Shown piece by piece: positions 1 to 6,725 of a DNA stretch of 16,461 nucleotides. Below the pieces are notes generated by a model that did not search any database, was not told the origin of the DNA, and saw only the letters and a list, made by a program, of their open reading frames with translations. Both the position numbers and the translations under genes were made by a program. How positions within the stretch are numbered: position 1 is the stretch's first letter; every line of letters begins with the position of its first letter. This DNA comes from RUG11198 sp036342255 (GTDB lineage: Bacteria; Bacillota_I; Bacilli_A; RF39; UBA660): contig JAZAUS010000020.1 of assembly GCA_036342255.1 (NCBI GenBank), forward strand, positions 1-16,461. Direction: 5' to 3'.

Positions 1-1
1 T

Positions 2-88
2 ATCACATCTTTACAAGAATACCAAAAACTTGTAGAAGATTGGATATTATTTTACAATACAGATAGATTAAAGTCAAAAAAACACTAG
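2..88 (+). CDS. C-terminal end of an IS3-type transposase (partial)
   Basis: An open frame runs in from the window edge and stops at TAG 86-88. The visible 28 residues contain EEYQKLVEDW-type spacing (here QEYQKLVEDW) followed by LFYNTDRLKSKK, which resembles the end of the integrase catalytic domain of IS3/IS150-family transposases (usually FYNNERI or FYNTERP). The family normally continues with a short L-x-P-x-E-Y tail that is missing here, so the end looks shortened or divergent. The stop codon sits inside the stem of the terminator that follows. Only the tail is visible, so the assignment rests on one short motif. Confidence 0.5.
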   Translation: MTSLQEYQKLVEDWILFYNTDRLKSKKH

Positions 89-116
89 AAATAACTCTAG
101 TGTCTCTTTTATTTTT
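82..116 (+). terminator. Rho-independent terminator
   Basis: An 8-bp stem, ACACTAGA (82-89) with TCTAGTGT (96-103), has a 6-nt loop and is followed by CTCTTTTATTTTT. It ends the transposase-fragment transcript. It also lies just beyond the 3' end of the converging minus-strand gene at 142. Confidence 0.75.
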
Positions 117-141
117 GTGAACTATTTGGGGTTCACTTCAA

Positions 142-1368
142 TTATATCTCTTTTTTATATATTTTATTATTTTGAATACTAACAACAGGAATTAATCTTA
201 AGTGATTTTCTTCATCAAAATCACAATGTGTTGCAATAAAGTTCATAGTATCATTATCTTTGTTCTCAATTTTTTTATTTGTTAAATCAACTTTTTCTTC
301 AATAGCTTTTAGTTTTTTCATAAATAGTTCTTCTATTATTTCTTTTTCTGAACTTAAAGAACGATATTCAATATATTCACACCCTAAAGATATTAATTCT
401 ATTTTTATTGGGGTTAGAGATTCATCTTTATAGCAATCAAGTATTGTTAAATCTCTAACTAATGTTAAATATAATTCACTATTATTTATATTATTATAAG
501 TACTTATTCTTCCTATTTCTTCTGTTAGTGATTTAATAGATTCTTTATCTCCACTAGCAATCTTATGACATAATTCTAAATAATCTTTAAAATCATTTTT
601 AACATTTTTATTAATTATTTTTTTTCCTATTTTCTCATACAATATATCTAGACATATCCAAAGTCCTACCATACTAGCTATAGTTGCAATATAGTGTTCA
701 TTATAAAAGTTAGCGATATCTTTATTAATAGCTAAAATATCAAGTATTATATAGGTAGATATAAGGTCATATCTACCTATATATGTCATTTTGTCTCTAT
801 CTCTTAAATACCTTTTTTCATTAGAGGCATCTATTGTATTTTCATATAATAATTTAAAATTATTTACATCATCTTCTTTTATTAATGGAATAGTTTTATT
901 ATATATGATTCCATTAATAAATGGTAAATATTTACTTATAGATAAAGTCTTTTTATTGCTCTCTAAATAATCCTTAATTTCCTTAATTTCTTGTTTTGTT
1001 TTCTCAGGTAATTCAATATTTCTTAAATCAAATACTCTTTTTATCAATGAATAATAGTCATTTTCAATTACTATTAAATAGTCTTCATCATATTCTATAA
1101 GGTTTGGTTCATTAAAAACCTTAATTTGTGTACCTTTTATAGTTTTAGAATATAATGCTTTTATATAGTTTATAAAATCGAATTCCTCATCATCTTTTTC
1201 TTTAGACTCAATAATAGGATTTTCATATGTATTTTCTGTTGCCATTAGCATGCTATTATCATTATAATTAACATTATATGATTTTATAAAAAATCTTCCA
1301 TATTTTAGTTGTTTTTCATATTTTAGTTGTTCTCCATATTTTAGTTGTTTATCAATTGTTTTGTCCAT
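142..1368 (-). CDS. Unrecognised protein with N-terminal QLKYG repeats
   Basis: This 408-residue protein has no family I can recognise. The start at 1368 is preceded by AAGGAGGAG on the minus strand, a strong ribosome site. Residues 8-24 hold three copies of a six-residue unit (KQLKYG, EQLKYE, KQLKYG), encoded by an 18-bp tandem repeat. The rest is rich in Lys, Glu, Asn and Ile and looks soluble and mostly helical. One hydrophobic stretch (ATIASMVGLWICLDIL, around residue 230) could be a buried helix or a single membrane helix, and a charged segment near 345-370 (EELFMKKLKAIEEKVD) could form a coiled coil. There is no signal peptide. The gene is transcribed away from the cassette array and shares a short divergent promoter region with the DUF218-like gene. 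Confidence 0.8.
   Translation of the reverse strand: MDKTIDKQLKYGEQLKYEKQLKYGRFFIKSYNVNYNDNSMLMATENTYENPIIESKEKDDEEFDFINYIKALYSKTIKGTQIKVFNEPNLIEYDEDYLIVIENDYYSLIKRVFDLRNIELPEKTKQEIKEIKDYLESNKKTLSISKYLPFINGIIYNKTIPLIKEDDVNNFKLLYENTIDASNEKRYLRDRDKMTYIGRYDLISTYIILDILAINKDIANFYNEHYIATIASMVGLWICLDILYEKIGKKIINKNVKNDFKDYLELCHKIASGDKESIKSLTEEIGRISTYNNINNSELYLTLVRDLTILDCYKDESLTPIKIELISLGCEYIEYRSLSSEKEIIEELFMKKLKAIEEKVDLTNKKIENKDNDTMNFIATHCDFDEENHLRLIPVVSIQNNKIYKKEI
1298..1351. repeat. Three 18-bp tandem repeats within a CDS
   Basis: Three units of the form CCATATTTTAGTTGTTTT lie at 1298-1315, 1316-1333 and 1334-1351, with one or two changes between them. They encode the QLKYG-type hexapeptides at the N-terminus of the minus-strand gene. 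The unit is a multiple of three, so a change in copy number would keep the frame. Confidence 0.85.
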
Positions 1369-1388
1369 TTTCTCCTCCTTAGGTAAAT

Positions 1389-1416
1389 ATTATATAATAA
1401 TTTTCTAAAAATACAA
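1389..1416 (-). promoter_or_regulatory. Promoter of the minus-strand gene
   Basis: On the minus strand, TTGTAT (plus-strand 1411-1416) and TATAAT (1389-1394) are separated by 16 bp, about 20 nt upstream of the start codon at 1368. The -35 match is partial. Confidence 0.5.
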
Positions 1417-1473
1417 TAATTTTTTTATCAAATTATATTTGTTTGAATAATAGTAATACTTCAATATAAATTA

Positions 1474-1482
1474 TGGTATAAT
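1474..1482 (+). promoter_or_regulatory. Extended -10 promoter at the head of the array
   Basis: TGGTATAAT gives a perfect TATAAT (1477-1482) with the TGn extension, 23 nt upstream of the start at 1506. There is no good -35, which is usual for extended -10 promoters in this group. It may drive the first genes of the array. Confidence 0.65.
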
Positions 1483-1505
1483 ATTTGCAGGAGTGGTGAT
1501 ATTAT

Positions 1506-2117
1506 ATGAAAATATCTCTTGTTGATTCTAATAAATTAAATGATGATTTAATTAAAAAAATTTTCTTTAACATAAAAAAAGAACAATATAATTATGCAGA
1601 TTATTTGATAATTTATGGTTGTCATATAAAAGATATGTTAGATGAAAGATTATATCATGGTTTAAATATTATACAAAATAAAAAAGTTGGAAAAATTGTT
1701 TTAACTGGAGGTATTGGTGTTAATGGTGATTTTAATGAAAGCGAATATATGCTAAATTATTTAGTAAGTAATGGTGTTGATAAAGCTAAAGTAATAGTTG
1801 AGAATAAGTCTACTACAACTGAGGAAAATAATCTAAATATTATGAATATGCTTAATCTAAATAAAACTAATGAGACTTTAAATATTGTTTTAGTTACTCA
1901 ACAATTGCATATGCTAAGAATAATTATGCATTGGAATAAAATATTAGATAATAACAATATTAAATTTTATTATGATTATGTAGATAACAGTATATATTCA
2001 TATGATAATGTAATTAATAATGTAGAGTTAAAAAAAGTATTAAAAAAACAAGTTGATAAAATGAAAGTGTTTATAGAAGAAGAAAAATATAATGATATAG
2101 ATATAGATAATAATTAA
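1506..2117 (+). CDS. DUF218/YdcF-like protein
   Basis: This 203-residue protein follows the DUF218 (YdcF/SanA/ElyC) pattern: a strand with DYLIIYGC, an Arg-containing helix (DERLYHGLNII), the IVLTGGIG loop, SEYMLNYLVSNGVDKAKVIVE, the STTTEEN motif and VLVTQQLHMLR. In the family these loops form a Rossmann-like pocket of unknown or nucleotide-related ligand. It has no membrane anchor, unlike SanA and ElyC, so it should be cytoplasmic as YdcF is. The start at 1506 is supported by AGGAGTGGTGA just upstream and by the promoter at 1474-1482. It is the first gene of the plus-strand series. The 109 bp after it contain no clear A-box, only an AT-rich weak hairpin (around 2128-2150) before a run of T. 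Confidence 0.8.
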   Translation: MKISLVDSNKLNDDLIKKIFFNIKKEQYNYADYLIIYGCHIKDMLDERLYHGLNIIQNKKVGKIVLTGGIGVNGDFNESEYMLNYLVSNGVDKAKVIVENKSTTTEENNLNIMNMLNLNKTNETLNIVLVTQQLHMLRIIMHWNKILDNNNIKFYYDYVDNSIYSYDNVINNVELKKVLKKQVDKMKVFIEEEKYNDIDIDNN

Positions 2118-2226
2118 AAACATATTTAGTTTTTAATTATTAACTATATTTTTTGATTGGAATATTAAGATATTATGATATTTATTAAGTGTAAATTTAG
2201 CTATATTAATATAAAGAGGTGAAATT

Positions 2227-2685
2227 GTGAATGTTAAATTAAAAAGAGTAACAATTAAAGATATTGATGAAGTGATAAAAATGCAGAAGGAATCATTTAA
2301 ACCATTATTAGATAAATATCATGATGGTAAAGCCAATCCATATAATGAATCCTTTGATAAAGTTAAATATAAAATAGAAAATTATTTTTATTATTTTATT
2401 ATCATAAATGGTGAAAAGGTTGGTGCGATAGCTATAAATGATAAAAAGGATGGAACAAAAAAGAAAATAGCACCTATATATATATTACCTAAATTTCAAA
2501 ATAAAGGTTATGGACAATTAGCTATGAAAGAAGTGGAAAGAATTCATGGTGAACATGACTGGAAATTAGATACAATTCTAGAAGAAAAAGGTAATTGTCA
2601 TTTATATGAAAAATTTGGTTATAAACAAACAGGTAAATTTGAAAAAATAAGTGATCTTCAAACAATAGTATTTTATGAAAAATAA
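2227..2685 (+). CDS. GNAT-family N-acetyltransferase
   Basis: This 152-residue protein has the size and order of a single GNAT domain: an N-terminal strand and helix (VKLKRVTIKDIDEVIKMQ), a central strand (KVGAIAIND), the acetyl-CoA binding motif A (IYILPKFQNKGYGQLAMKEV, with Q-x-x-G-x-G at the pyrophosphate loop) and the C-terminal LYEKFGYKQTG motif B. The substrate cannot be told. Translation begins at GTG 2227, well placed behind AGAGGTGA; no suitable ATG lies nearby. A short A-box remnant follows and leads directly into the ribosome site of the next gene, so it is probably cotranscribed with it. Confidence 0.88.
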   Translation: MNVKLKRVTIKDIDEVIKMQKESFKPLLDKYHDGKANPYNESFDKVKYKIENYFYYFIIINGEKVGAIAINDKKDGTKKKIAPIYILPKFQNKGYGQLAMKEVERIHGEHDWKLDTILEEKGNCHLYEKFGYKQTGKFEKISDLQTIVFYEK

Positions 2686-2701
2686 AGAAATATATTTCTA
2701 T

Positions 2702-2746
2702 TAATGAAAATAAAACTAATATAATTGGTTGATGTTGATGGTTGAA
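2702..2746 (+). repeat. A-box copy 1 (degenerate, short form)
   Basis: It retains AATGAAAATAAAACTAATAT and TTGGTTGAT but has lost the GGAGTTGATCC leader, and its reading frame is closed by TGA after ten codons. It lies between the GNAT and HAD genes and runs straight into AGAGGTGA of the next gene. Confidence 0.75.
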
Positions 2747-2769
2747 CAAATAAAATAAGAGGTGAAATA

Positions 2770-3348
2770 ATGAAAAATATTGGATTAGATATAGATGATG
2801 TTATTTTTAAAACTAGTAATGAATTGAAAAAACTATTAGATGAATGTGATGATGAAGAAATTATACAACATAAATTAGATATTATGAGAGGAGAAGCTGT
2901 TAATAAAAAAGTTGGAGCCTTTTTACAATCAAACGTTATACCTACTATTAAAGTTGCATTGCCAATGGATGATGTTGCTAGTTTCATAAAGAAAATTAGA
3001 AGGAATCAAAACAAAATAATTTTAATTACAGCTCGTGGTGATAATTATTTTCCTGGATCTGAAGCAATAACTATTGATAGTTTAAAAAAATATGATATCG
3101 AATATGATGATATAATATTTAATTGTATGGACAAAGTTAAAATTTGTAAAGAAAACAATATTGATTTGTTTGTTGATGATTCACCTAAACATTGTTTAGA
3201 AGTTAGTAAAAATCTTGAAATACCTGTAATTGGCTTTTTATCGGATATAAATAAAGATGAAATGATAAAGAATAATATAAGTTGTGTTGCTTCATGGAAT
3301 GATTTATATAATGTAGTAACTAAAAGAAAAATAAAAGAAGTAGATTAA
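2770..3348 (+). CDS. HAD-family 5'(3')-deoxyribonucleotidase-like protein
   Basis: This 192-residue protein carries the HAD phosphatase motifs: motif I LDIDDV (nucleophile Asp7, acid/base Asp9), motif II ITAR (Thr87), and motif IV FVDDS (Asp136, Asp137). The layout matches the NT5C-type 5'-nucleotidase family, which removes phosphate from nucleoside monophosphates in the cytoplasm. A Lys-containing helix (MDKVKICKENN) before motif IV fits motif III. The start ATG follows AGAGGTGAAATA, the ribosome site common to this array. A-box copies flank it on both sides. Other small-molecule HAD substrates remain possible. Confidence 0.82.
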   Translation: MKNIGLDIDDVIFKTSNELKKLLDECDDEEIIQHKLDIMRGEAVNKKVGAFLQSNVIPTIKVALPMDDVASFIKKIRRNQNKIILITARGDNYFPGSEAITIDSLKKYDIEYDDIIFNCMDKVKICKENNIDLFVDDSPKHCLEVSKNLEIPVIGFLSDINKDEMIKNNISCVASWNDLYNVVTKRKIKEVD

Positions 3349-3403
3349 AATAAATGAAAATAAATGTAATATAAACTGGTTGATAACAATTTAGTCAAGA
3401 ACA
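3349..3403 (+). repeat. A-box copy 2 (degenerate, short form)
   Basis: Contains AATATAAACTGGTTGATAAC followed by AATTTAGTCAAG, identical over this part to the intact copies, but a changed front end (AAATGAAAATAAATG) breaks the peptide frame. It is joined within about 20 bp to the TGAGGTGA ribosome site of the next gene. Confidence 0.85.
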
Positions 3404-3422
3404 GAAAAAATGAGGTGATAAA

Positions 3423-4037
3423 ATGGAGATTATTAGATTTAATTTAGAAGAACTTAAAAAGAATCTTGATGGCTTTTCATGTTACATTTTAGGTAGAAGT
3501 TATGATTTAGAAGAAAATGGTGCTACCGAAAATTTTAATGAAGCATTAAAGTATTACAGCGAAGGTATGAATCTAAATTATCCATTATGTGAATACTCGC
3601 TTGGAATTTCACTTATATTAGGATTAGGTAATATACTTAAAATTGATAAAGAGAAAGGAACTAAGTTATTAATAGATGCTTATCCTAAAATTTTGAATTT
3701 AATCAATAATAAAAATCTATCATTAGAAGAAAGATTGTATGCTAAATTTGTAATTGGTGCTTATCATTATTATGGATTAGGCAATGTAGAAAAAAATGAT
3801 AAGAAAGCATTTAATATAATCCAAGAATGTGCTAATAAAGGACATATTGCAGCAATATATGATTTAGGAGCAAACTTTTATTATAATGGAGTTGGCACTG
3901 AACGCGATATTGAGAAAGCAAAATATTACTTACAATTAGCTTGTGAAGAAGGACTACCAAGAGCTATAAAGAAATATGATGAGTACGGATTTGGTACTCT
4001 AAAAAGCAAAATAAAAGGAGTTGATTCAAATGAATGA
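3423..4037 (+). CDS. Sel1-repeat (TPR-like) protein
   Basis: This 204-residue protein has at least three Sel1-type helical pairs: LGRSYDLEENG followed by NFNEALKYYSEGMN; VIGAYHYYGLGNVEKNDKKA followed by FNIIQECANKGH; and LGANFYYNGVGTERDIEKAK followed by YYLQLACEEGLPRA. Sel1 repeats are protein-interaction scaffolds, and the partner is unknown. There is no signal peptide, so a cytoplasmic location is expected. The last residues (GVDSNE) are encoded by the A-box leader, and the stop codon overlaps the start of the downstream deaminase by 8 nt, suggesting translational coupling. Confidence 0.85.
   Translation: MEIIRFNLEELKKNLDGFSCYILGRSYDLEENGATENFNEALKYYSEGMNLNYPLCEYSLGISLILGLGNILKIDKEKGTKLLIDAYPKILNLINNKNLSLEERLYAKFVIGAYHYYGLGNVEKNDKKAFNIIQECANKGHIAAIYDLGANFYYNGVGTERDIEKAKYYLQLACEEGLPRAIKKYDEYGFGTLKSKIKGVDSNE
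4014..4037 (+). repeat. A-box copy 3 (5' half only, used as a gene start)
   Basis: AAAGGAGTTGATTCAAATGA matches the A-box leader at all but one position, and the match ends two codons into the mini-ORF. From there the sequence continues as the deaminase gene. The repeat's ribosome site and ATG (4030) therefore serve a full-size gene here. Confidence 0.8.
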
Positions 4038-4479
4038 TGAACAATATATTGATATAGCAATTGAAATTAGTAAAAATGCTAAATATCCATACGGGGCAAT
4101 TGTTGTTAAAGATGGAGAGATAATTGGTAGAAGTGATGATAATACTTTAATGGAAACAAGTATGTATTCACATGCTGAATTAGAAGCTATAGAAAGTGCA
4201 TCCAAAAATAAAAATTTATATGGTGAATTAAAAGGGGCAATAATGTATGTATCTTGTGAACCATGTATGATGTGTATGGGTGCTATTTTATATGAAGAAT
4301 TCTCAAAAATAGTTTATGCTGCTACACTTCAAGATAGTAATGATAACTATTGTCCAGAAATGATAACTGATATTGATGTACTAGCAAAATACTCCAATAG
4401 TGAAATAGAAATTGTTAAAGAACTTCATCGTAATAAGGCTGTAGAAATATTAAAAAAAGCAAGTGATAATAATGAATAA
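4030..4479 (+). CDS. Cytidine/guanine deaminase-family protein
   Basis: This zinc-dependent deaminase is 149 residues long from ATG 4030. The zinc and catalytic motif HAE is at 48-50 (SHAELEAI), and the second zinc motif PCMMC is at 78-82 within SCEPCMMCMGAILY. This is the layout of the guanine deaminase/tadA/nucleoside deaminase group. Short length and the MCMGAILYEEFSKIVYA segment fit a guanine deaminase or small nucleoside deaminase better than cytidine deaminase. I place the start at 4030, behind AAAGGAG, rather than at the upstream in-frame TTG at 4021, which lies against the ribosome site. The gene's last residues (DNNE) fall in a divergent A-box. Substrate is uncertain: guanine, cytosine-type bases or modified nucleosides. 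Confidence 0.85.
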   Translation: MNDEQYIDIAIEISKNAKYPYGAIVVKDGEIIGRSDDNTLMETSMYSHAELEAIESASKNKNLYGELKGAIMYVSCEPCMMCMGAILYEEFSKIVYAATLQDSNDNYCPEMITDIDVLAKYSNSEIEIVKELHRNKAVEILKKASDNNE

Positions 4480-4545
4480 TGAAGAAAAAAGTTTCCAAAA
4501 AGCGAACATCAACTGATTGGCTTGTAATATGCCGACACATTTTAT
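4472..4545 (+). repeat. A-box copy 4 (divergent) plus TGGCTTGTAA block
   Basis: A frame from ATG 4472 reads MNNEEKSFQKANIN and then TGA. It resembles the A-box peptide with a four-residue insertion. The following block at 4517-4545 (TTGGCTTGTAATATGCCGAC, then ACATTTTAT) is nearly identical to 6633-6661. It leads straight into TTTATAAAAAGAGGTGA before the next gene. Confidence 0.6.
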
Positions 4546-4568
4546 ATTTATAAAAAGAGGTGATATAT

Positions 4569-5036
4569 ATGATATCAATTAAATTTGTAAATTATGACAA
4601 TCAAGATTTTATTCAATTGTGTAATTTGTTAGAGAAAGAACATTTAGAAGTAATAAAAGAACAAAGAAGTCCAAATGGAAAATGTTTAAATAATCTTGAT
4701 AAATTTAAAATAGTATTTGTTGCATATGATGATTTAAAACCTGTAGGTTGTTTAGCTATGAAAGATAAAATTGATGATGTAATTGAAGTTGGTAGATTAT
4801 ATGTATTACCTGAATACAGAAAAAATGGAATTGCTTCAATGTTATTCATTAATGTGTTTGATAAAGCAAAAGATTTAAAAGCAAAAAAAATTATACTTGA
4901 TACTTATAAAAGATTTGAATCAGCTGTAAGACTATATAAAAAAATTGGATTTTATGAGATAAATAATTATATTGTTGATTCACCATATTCAGTATGTATG
5001 GAAAAGATAATAGAGGGAGGTAATACTCATGAATGA
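4569..5036 (+). CDS. GNAT-family N-acetyltransferase
   Basis: From ATG 4569 this gives 155 residues. The GNAT order is visible: N-terminal strand ISIKFVNYD, the central strand KPVGCLAMKD, the acetyl-CoA binding loop RLYVLPEYRKNGIASMLF (R-x-x-G-x-A), and the C-terminal AVRLYKKIGFYE. The GCN5-like proteins of this type acetylate amines of varied small molecules; the acceptor cannot be assigned. An earlier GTG at 4560 overlaps the GAGGTGA ribosome site, so ATG 4569 is preferred. The C-terminal GGNTHE is encoded by the start of the A-box that follows. It is not a recent duplicate of the GNAT gene at 2227; the two sequences differ throughout. Confidence 0.87.
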   Translation: MISIKFVNYDNQDFIQLCNLLEKEHLEVIKEQRSPNGKCLNNLDKFKIVFVAYDDLKPVGCLAMKDKIDDVIEVGRLYVLPEYRKNGIASMLFINVFDKAKDLKAKKIILDTYKRFESAVRLYKKIGFYEINNYIVDSPYSVCMEKIIEGGNTHE

Positions 5037-5073
5037 AAATAAAACTAATATAAACTGGTTGATAACAATTTAG
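5029..5073 (+). CDS. A-box mini-ORF, peptide MNENKTNINWLITI
   Basis: A 14-codon frame starts at ATG 5029 behind GGGAGG and overlaps the stop of the GNAT gene. The peptide is the consensus form found in several copies of the repeat. It may be translated by coupling, serve as a leader peptide, or be a by-product of the recombination site. No known family was recognised. Confidence 0.4.
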   Translation: MNENKTNINWLITI

Positions 5074-5266
5074 TTAAGACTACTCCTAAATCCTTATAAA
5101 CTAAAGAAAAAGTTAAAAAATAGATCCTGCATGTTTTGAATAAAAATATGTTAAAATATATGGAAATTAGTGAAAATAAAGTGATTTTAAGTGAAAATTG
5201 CTAAGAAATTGATATGGTAATGGTGAGAACGGCTAGTCAAGGCCAAATGTAAATTGAGGTGGTAAT
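5074..5266 (+). repeat. Long inter-cassette segment after the second GNAT gene
   Basis: This continues the A-box. It holds CCTTATAAACTAAAGAAAAA (the hairpin seen in other copies, here degraded), the TGCATGTTTT segment (5128-5137), and a candidate extended -10 TGTTAAAAT (5149-5157). Near the right end GGCTAGTCAAGGCC (5231-5244) resembles TAGTTAAGAC at the left end (5071-5080), so the insert is bounded by an imperfect direct repeat. The B-box hairpin is not clear in this copy. Confidence 0.6.
5149..5157 (+). promoter_or_regulatory. Candidate promoter inside the long repeat
   Basis: TGTTAAAAT is an extended -10. The same element sits at 8994-9002 with the same upstream TGCA-n-GTTTT spacing. It would drive the metallo-beta-lactamase-fold gene with a leader of roughly 100 nt. 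Confidence 0.4.
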
Positions 5267-5965
5267 ATGGAAAAATTAAAGTTTATTGGTATAGGTGGTG
5301 CTACTACTATAGAATTAGGTGGTAATTGTTGCTATATAAAAGATAATAATAATCTTTTAATTATAGATGCTTGTGAAGAAGCTGCAAAAAAATTATTAAA
5401 TGTTCGTGCTTTTGATGGTATTGAAAATATTTATATTGCAATAACACATACACACTATGATCATGTGGCTGGTTTAGGTGTACTTATATGGTACAGTAAT
5501 CTTTATTTAAATATAATTCCACAGATAATCTATAATGATGAAGCATATAAGCAAACTCTTTGTGAATTATTAAGAATAACAGGTGTAGATGATAAATTCT
5601 TTAAGTTTATTGATGAAAGAACTTTAAATTTTAGTTTTGATGTTAACATGCAACCAACACCTCATTCTCCAAATCTACAATGCTTTGGAATTATGTTCAA
5701 AGATGAATTTGGGAAGTATTATTATACAGGGGATACAAGAGATATTAATTATATAAAGGAATTATCTAATGATGAAACAATTAAAAATATATATACTGAA
5801 GTTGCAGAAGAAACTTATGATGTGCATATAAAATATGATGATATTATTGATTTAGATAAAAATAAATTAGTGCTTATGCATTTTGATACTTTAAGATTAT
5901 ATGAAAGAGCAATCAAAGATGGTTTTAAAATAGCTCAAATAGTAGGAGTTGATCCAAATGAATGA
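5267..5965 (+). CDS. Metallo-beta-lactamase-fold hydrolase
   Basis: This 232-residue protein has the complete metal ligand set of the fold: H61-x-H63-x-D65-H66 (THTHYDHVAG), H133 (PHSP), D156 (YTGDT) and H205 (LMHFD). The N-terminal FIGIGGATTIELGGNCCYI is the usual first sheet. Spacing and length resemble RNase Z/phosphodiesterase-like single-domain members rather than true beta-lactamases, and there is no signal peptide. Substrate is unknown. The ATG follows TTGAGGTGGTAAT. The final GVDPNE residues are encoded by the A-box leader, so the natural C-terminus may have been replaced when the repeat was joined. Confidence 0.88.
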   Translation: MEKLKFIGIGGATTIELGGNCCYIKDNNNLLIIDACEEAAKKLLNVRAFDGIENIYIAITHTHYDHVAGLGVLIWYSNLYLNIIPQIIYNDEAYKQTLCELLRITGVDDKFFKFIDERTLNFSFDVNMQPTPHSPNLQCFGIMFKDEFGKYYYTGDTRDINYIKELSNDETIKNIYTEVAEETYDVHIKYDDIIDLDKNKLVLMHFDTLRLYERAIKDGFKIAQIVGVDPNE

Positions 5966-6026
5966 AAATAAAACTAATATAAATTGCGAAAAATTAATTT
6001 ATATAAACATTGACTTAAACCATTGA
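5958..6026 (+). CDS. A-box mini-ORF, variant with NINC
   Basis: ATG 5958 lies behind AGGAGTTGATCCAA and overlaps the stop of the previous gene. The peptide begins MNENKTNINC and then departs from the consensus for 12 more residues (ending IDLNH). The Trp codon TGG is replaced by TGC and the WLITI part is lost, so the repeat has been altered after codon nine. Confidence 0.3.
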   Translation: MNENKTNINCEKLIYINIDLNH

Positions 6027-6043
6027 AAATACTGAATTTTCAA
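6023..6043 (+). repeat. Perfect 8-bp inverted repeat
   Basis: TTGAAAAT (6023-6030) pairs with ATTTTCAA (6036-6043) around a 5-nt loop, and outer CATTG/CAATG can pair as an alternative. ATTTTT follows eight nucleotides later (6051-6056), so weak termination is possible. After it comes TTTTTACATGTTTTTATAAA, matching the middle segment of other long repeats. Confidence 0.5.
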
Positions 6044-6119
6044 CAATGAGATTTTTACATGTTTTTATAAATTTAGAAAAAAGTAAAAAATAAGTCGTAA
6101 TTAATAGGGAGTGAAAGAT

Positions 6120-6557
6120 ATGAATAATAAATATAAATTTTTTATTGCTTGAAGAACAAGAAATAGAGAAAATATTTTAAAAATATGTAATATTTTTGAA
6201 GAATTACATATTTCTCATTATTGTTTTTTAAAAAATGAAGAATCACATAGGAAAGCGGGATTAGATGCTAATGATAAAAATTTAGCAGACAAATTTGAAA
6301 AATTTAAACTTGAAGATGCAAGAGTTAGAACAATATTTGAACATGATTTGAATGGTGAAAAAAATTCAGATAATTTGTTATTGGTACTTCCAGCTGGGAA
6401 ATCAGCACATATTGAAGCTGGTATTGCATATGGATTAGGAAAAAAATGTTATGCGATAGGGGAATATGATGTAACTGATTCATTGTATCTTATATTTGAC
6501 AGAATTTTTAAAAATGAAAAAGAATTAAAAGAATTTTTAACAAAAGAAAAGTATTAA
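6120..6557 (+). pseudogene. Nucleoside 2-deoxyribosyltransferase-like gene, nonsense-disrupted
   Basis: A start at 6120 behind AGGGAGTG opens MNNKYKFFIA, then an in-frame TGA at 6150-6152, and then continues uninterrupted for 134 codons to TAA 6557. The C-terminal half has LVLPAGKSAHIEAGIAYGLG, the pattern of the nucleoside 2-deoxyribosyltransferase-like superfamily (acidic residue within a HxExG loop). In relatives the FxIA strand is normally followed by a small residue such as Gly or Ser, so a single GGA-to-TGA change would explain the stop. Other genes here use TGG for Trp and TGA as stop, so recoding is unlikely. Restart downstream would lose the first strand of the fold. Confidence 0.65.
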
Positions 6558-6725
6558 ATAAATTACAATTTATAGAGTATTTAATTAAAAAAATAGGGTA
6601 AAATATACTCATTTTTGAGAGAAATTAGAGAACTGGCTTGTAACATGCCGACACATTTTATTTCAATACCAATAATGTATTTGATATTCGGTATTGACCG
6701 TTAAATTAAAAAAAGAGGTGAAATT
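6558..6725 (+). repeat. Inter-cassette segment with TGGCTTGTAA block and B-box
   Basis: It contains a GAGTAT (6575-6580)/ATACTC (6605-6610) inverted repeat followed by ATTTTT, possibly a weak terminator. Next comes CTGGCTTGTAACATGCCGAC (6633-6652), nearly identical to the block at 4517. A B-box hairpin at 6663-6697 follows, then TTAAAAAAAGAGGTGA before the next gene. An A-box start codon is lacking, but the frame through AACTGG reads ENWLVTCRH, reminiscent of NINWLITIYL. Confidence 0.6.
6663..6697 (+). repeat. B-box hairpin
   Basis: TCAATACC (6663-6670) and AATA (6671-6674) pair with TATT (6685-6688) and GGTATTGA (6690-6697), leaving one unpaired C (6689) and a 10-nt loop. It is the best-paired copy of the B-box, located about 20 nt before the GAGGTGA ribosome site. 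Confidence 0.65.

Noticed and set aside
2522..2987. Minus-strand frames opposite the GNAT and HAD genes
   Set aside because: They lie opposite genes with clear motifs, have no ribosome sites and show Phe/Ile/Leu-rich composition typical of antisense shadows.
6120..6557. TGA read as Trp or Gly (codes 4 or 25)
   Set aside because: Other genes use TGG for Trp and GGA for Gly, are full length under the standard code, and several stop at TGA, so the single TGA is better explained as a nonsense change.
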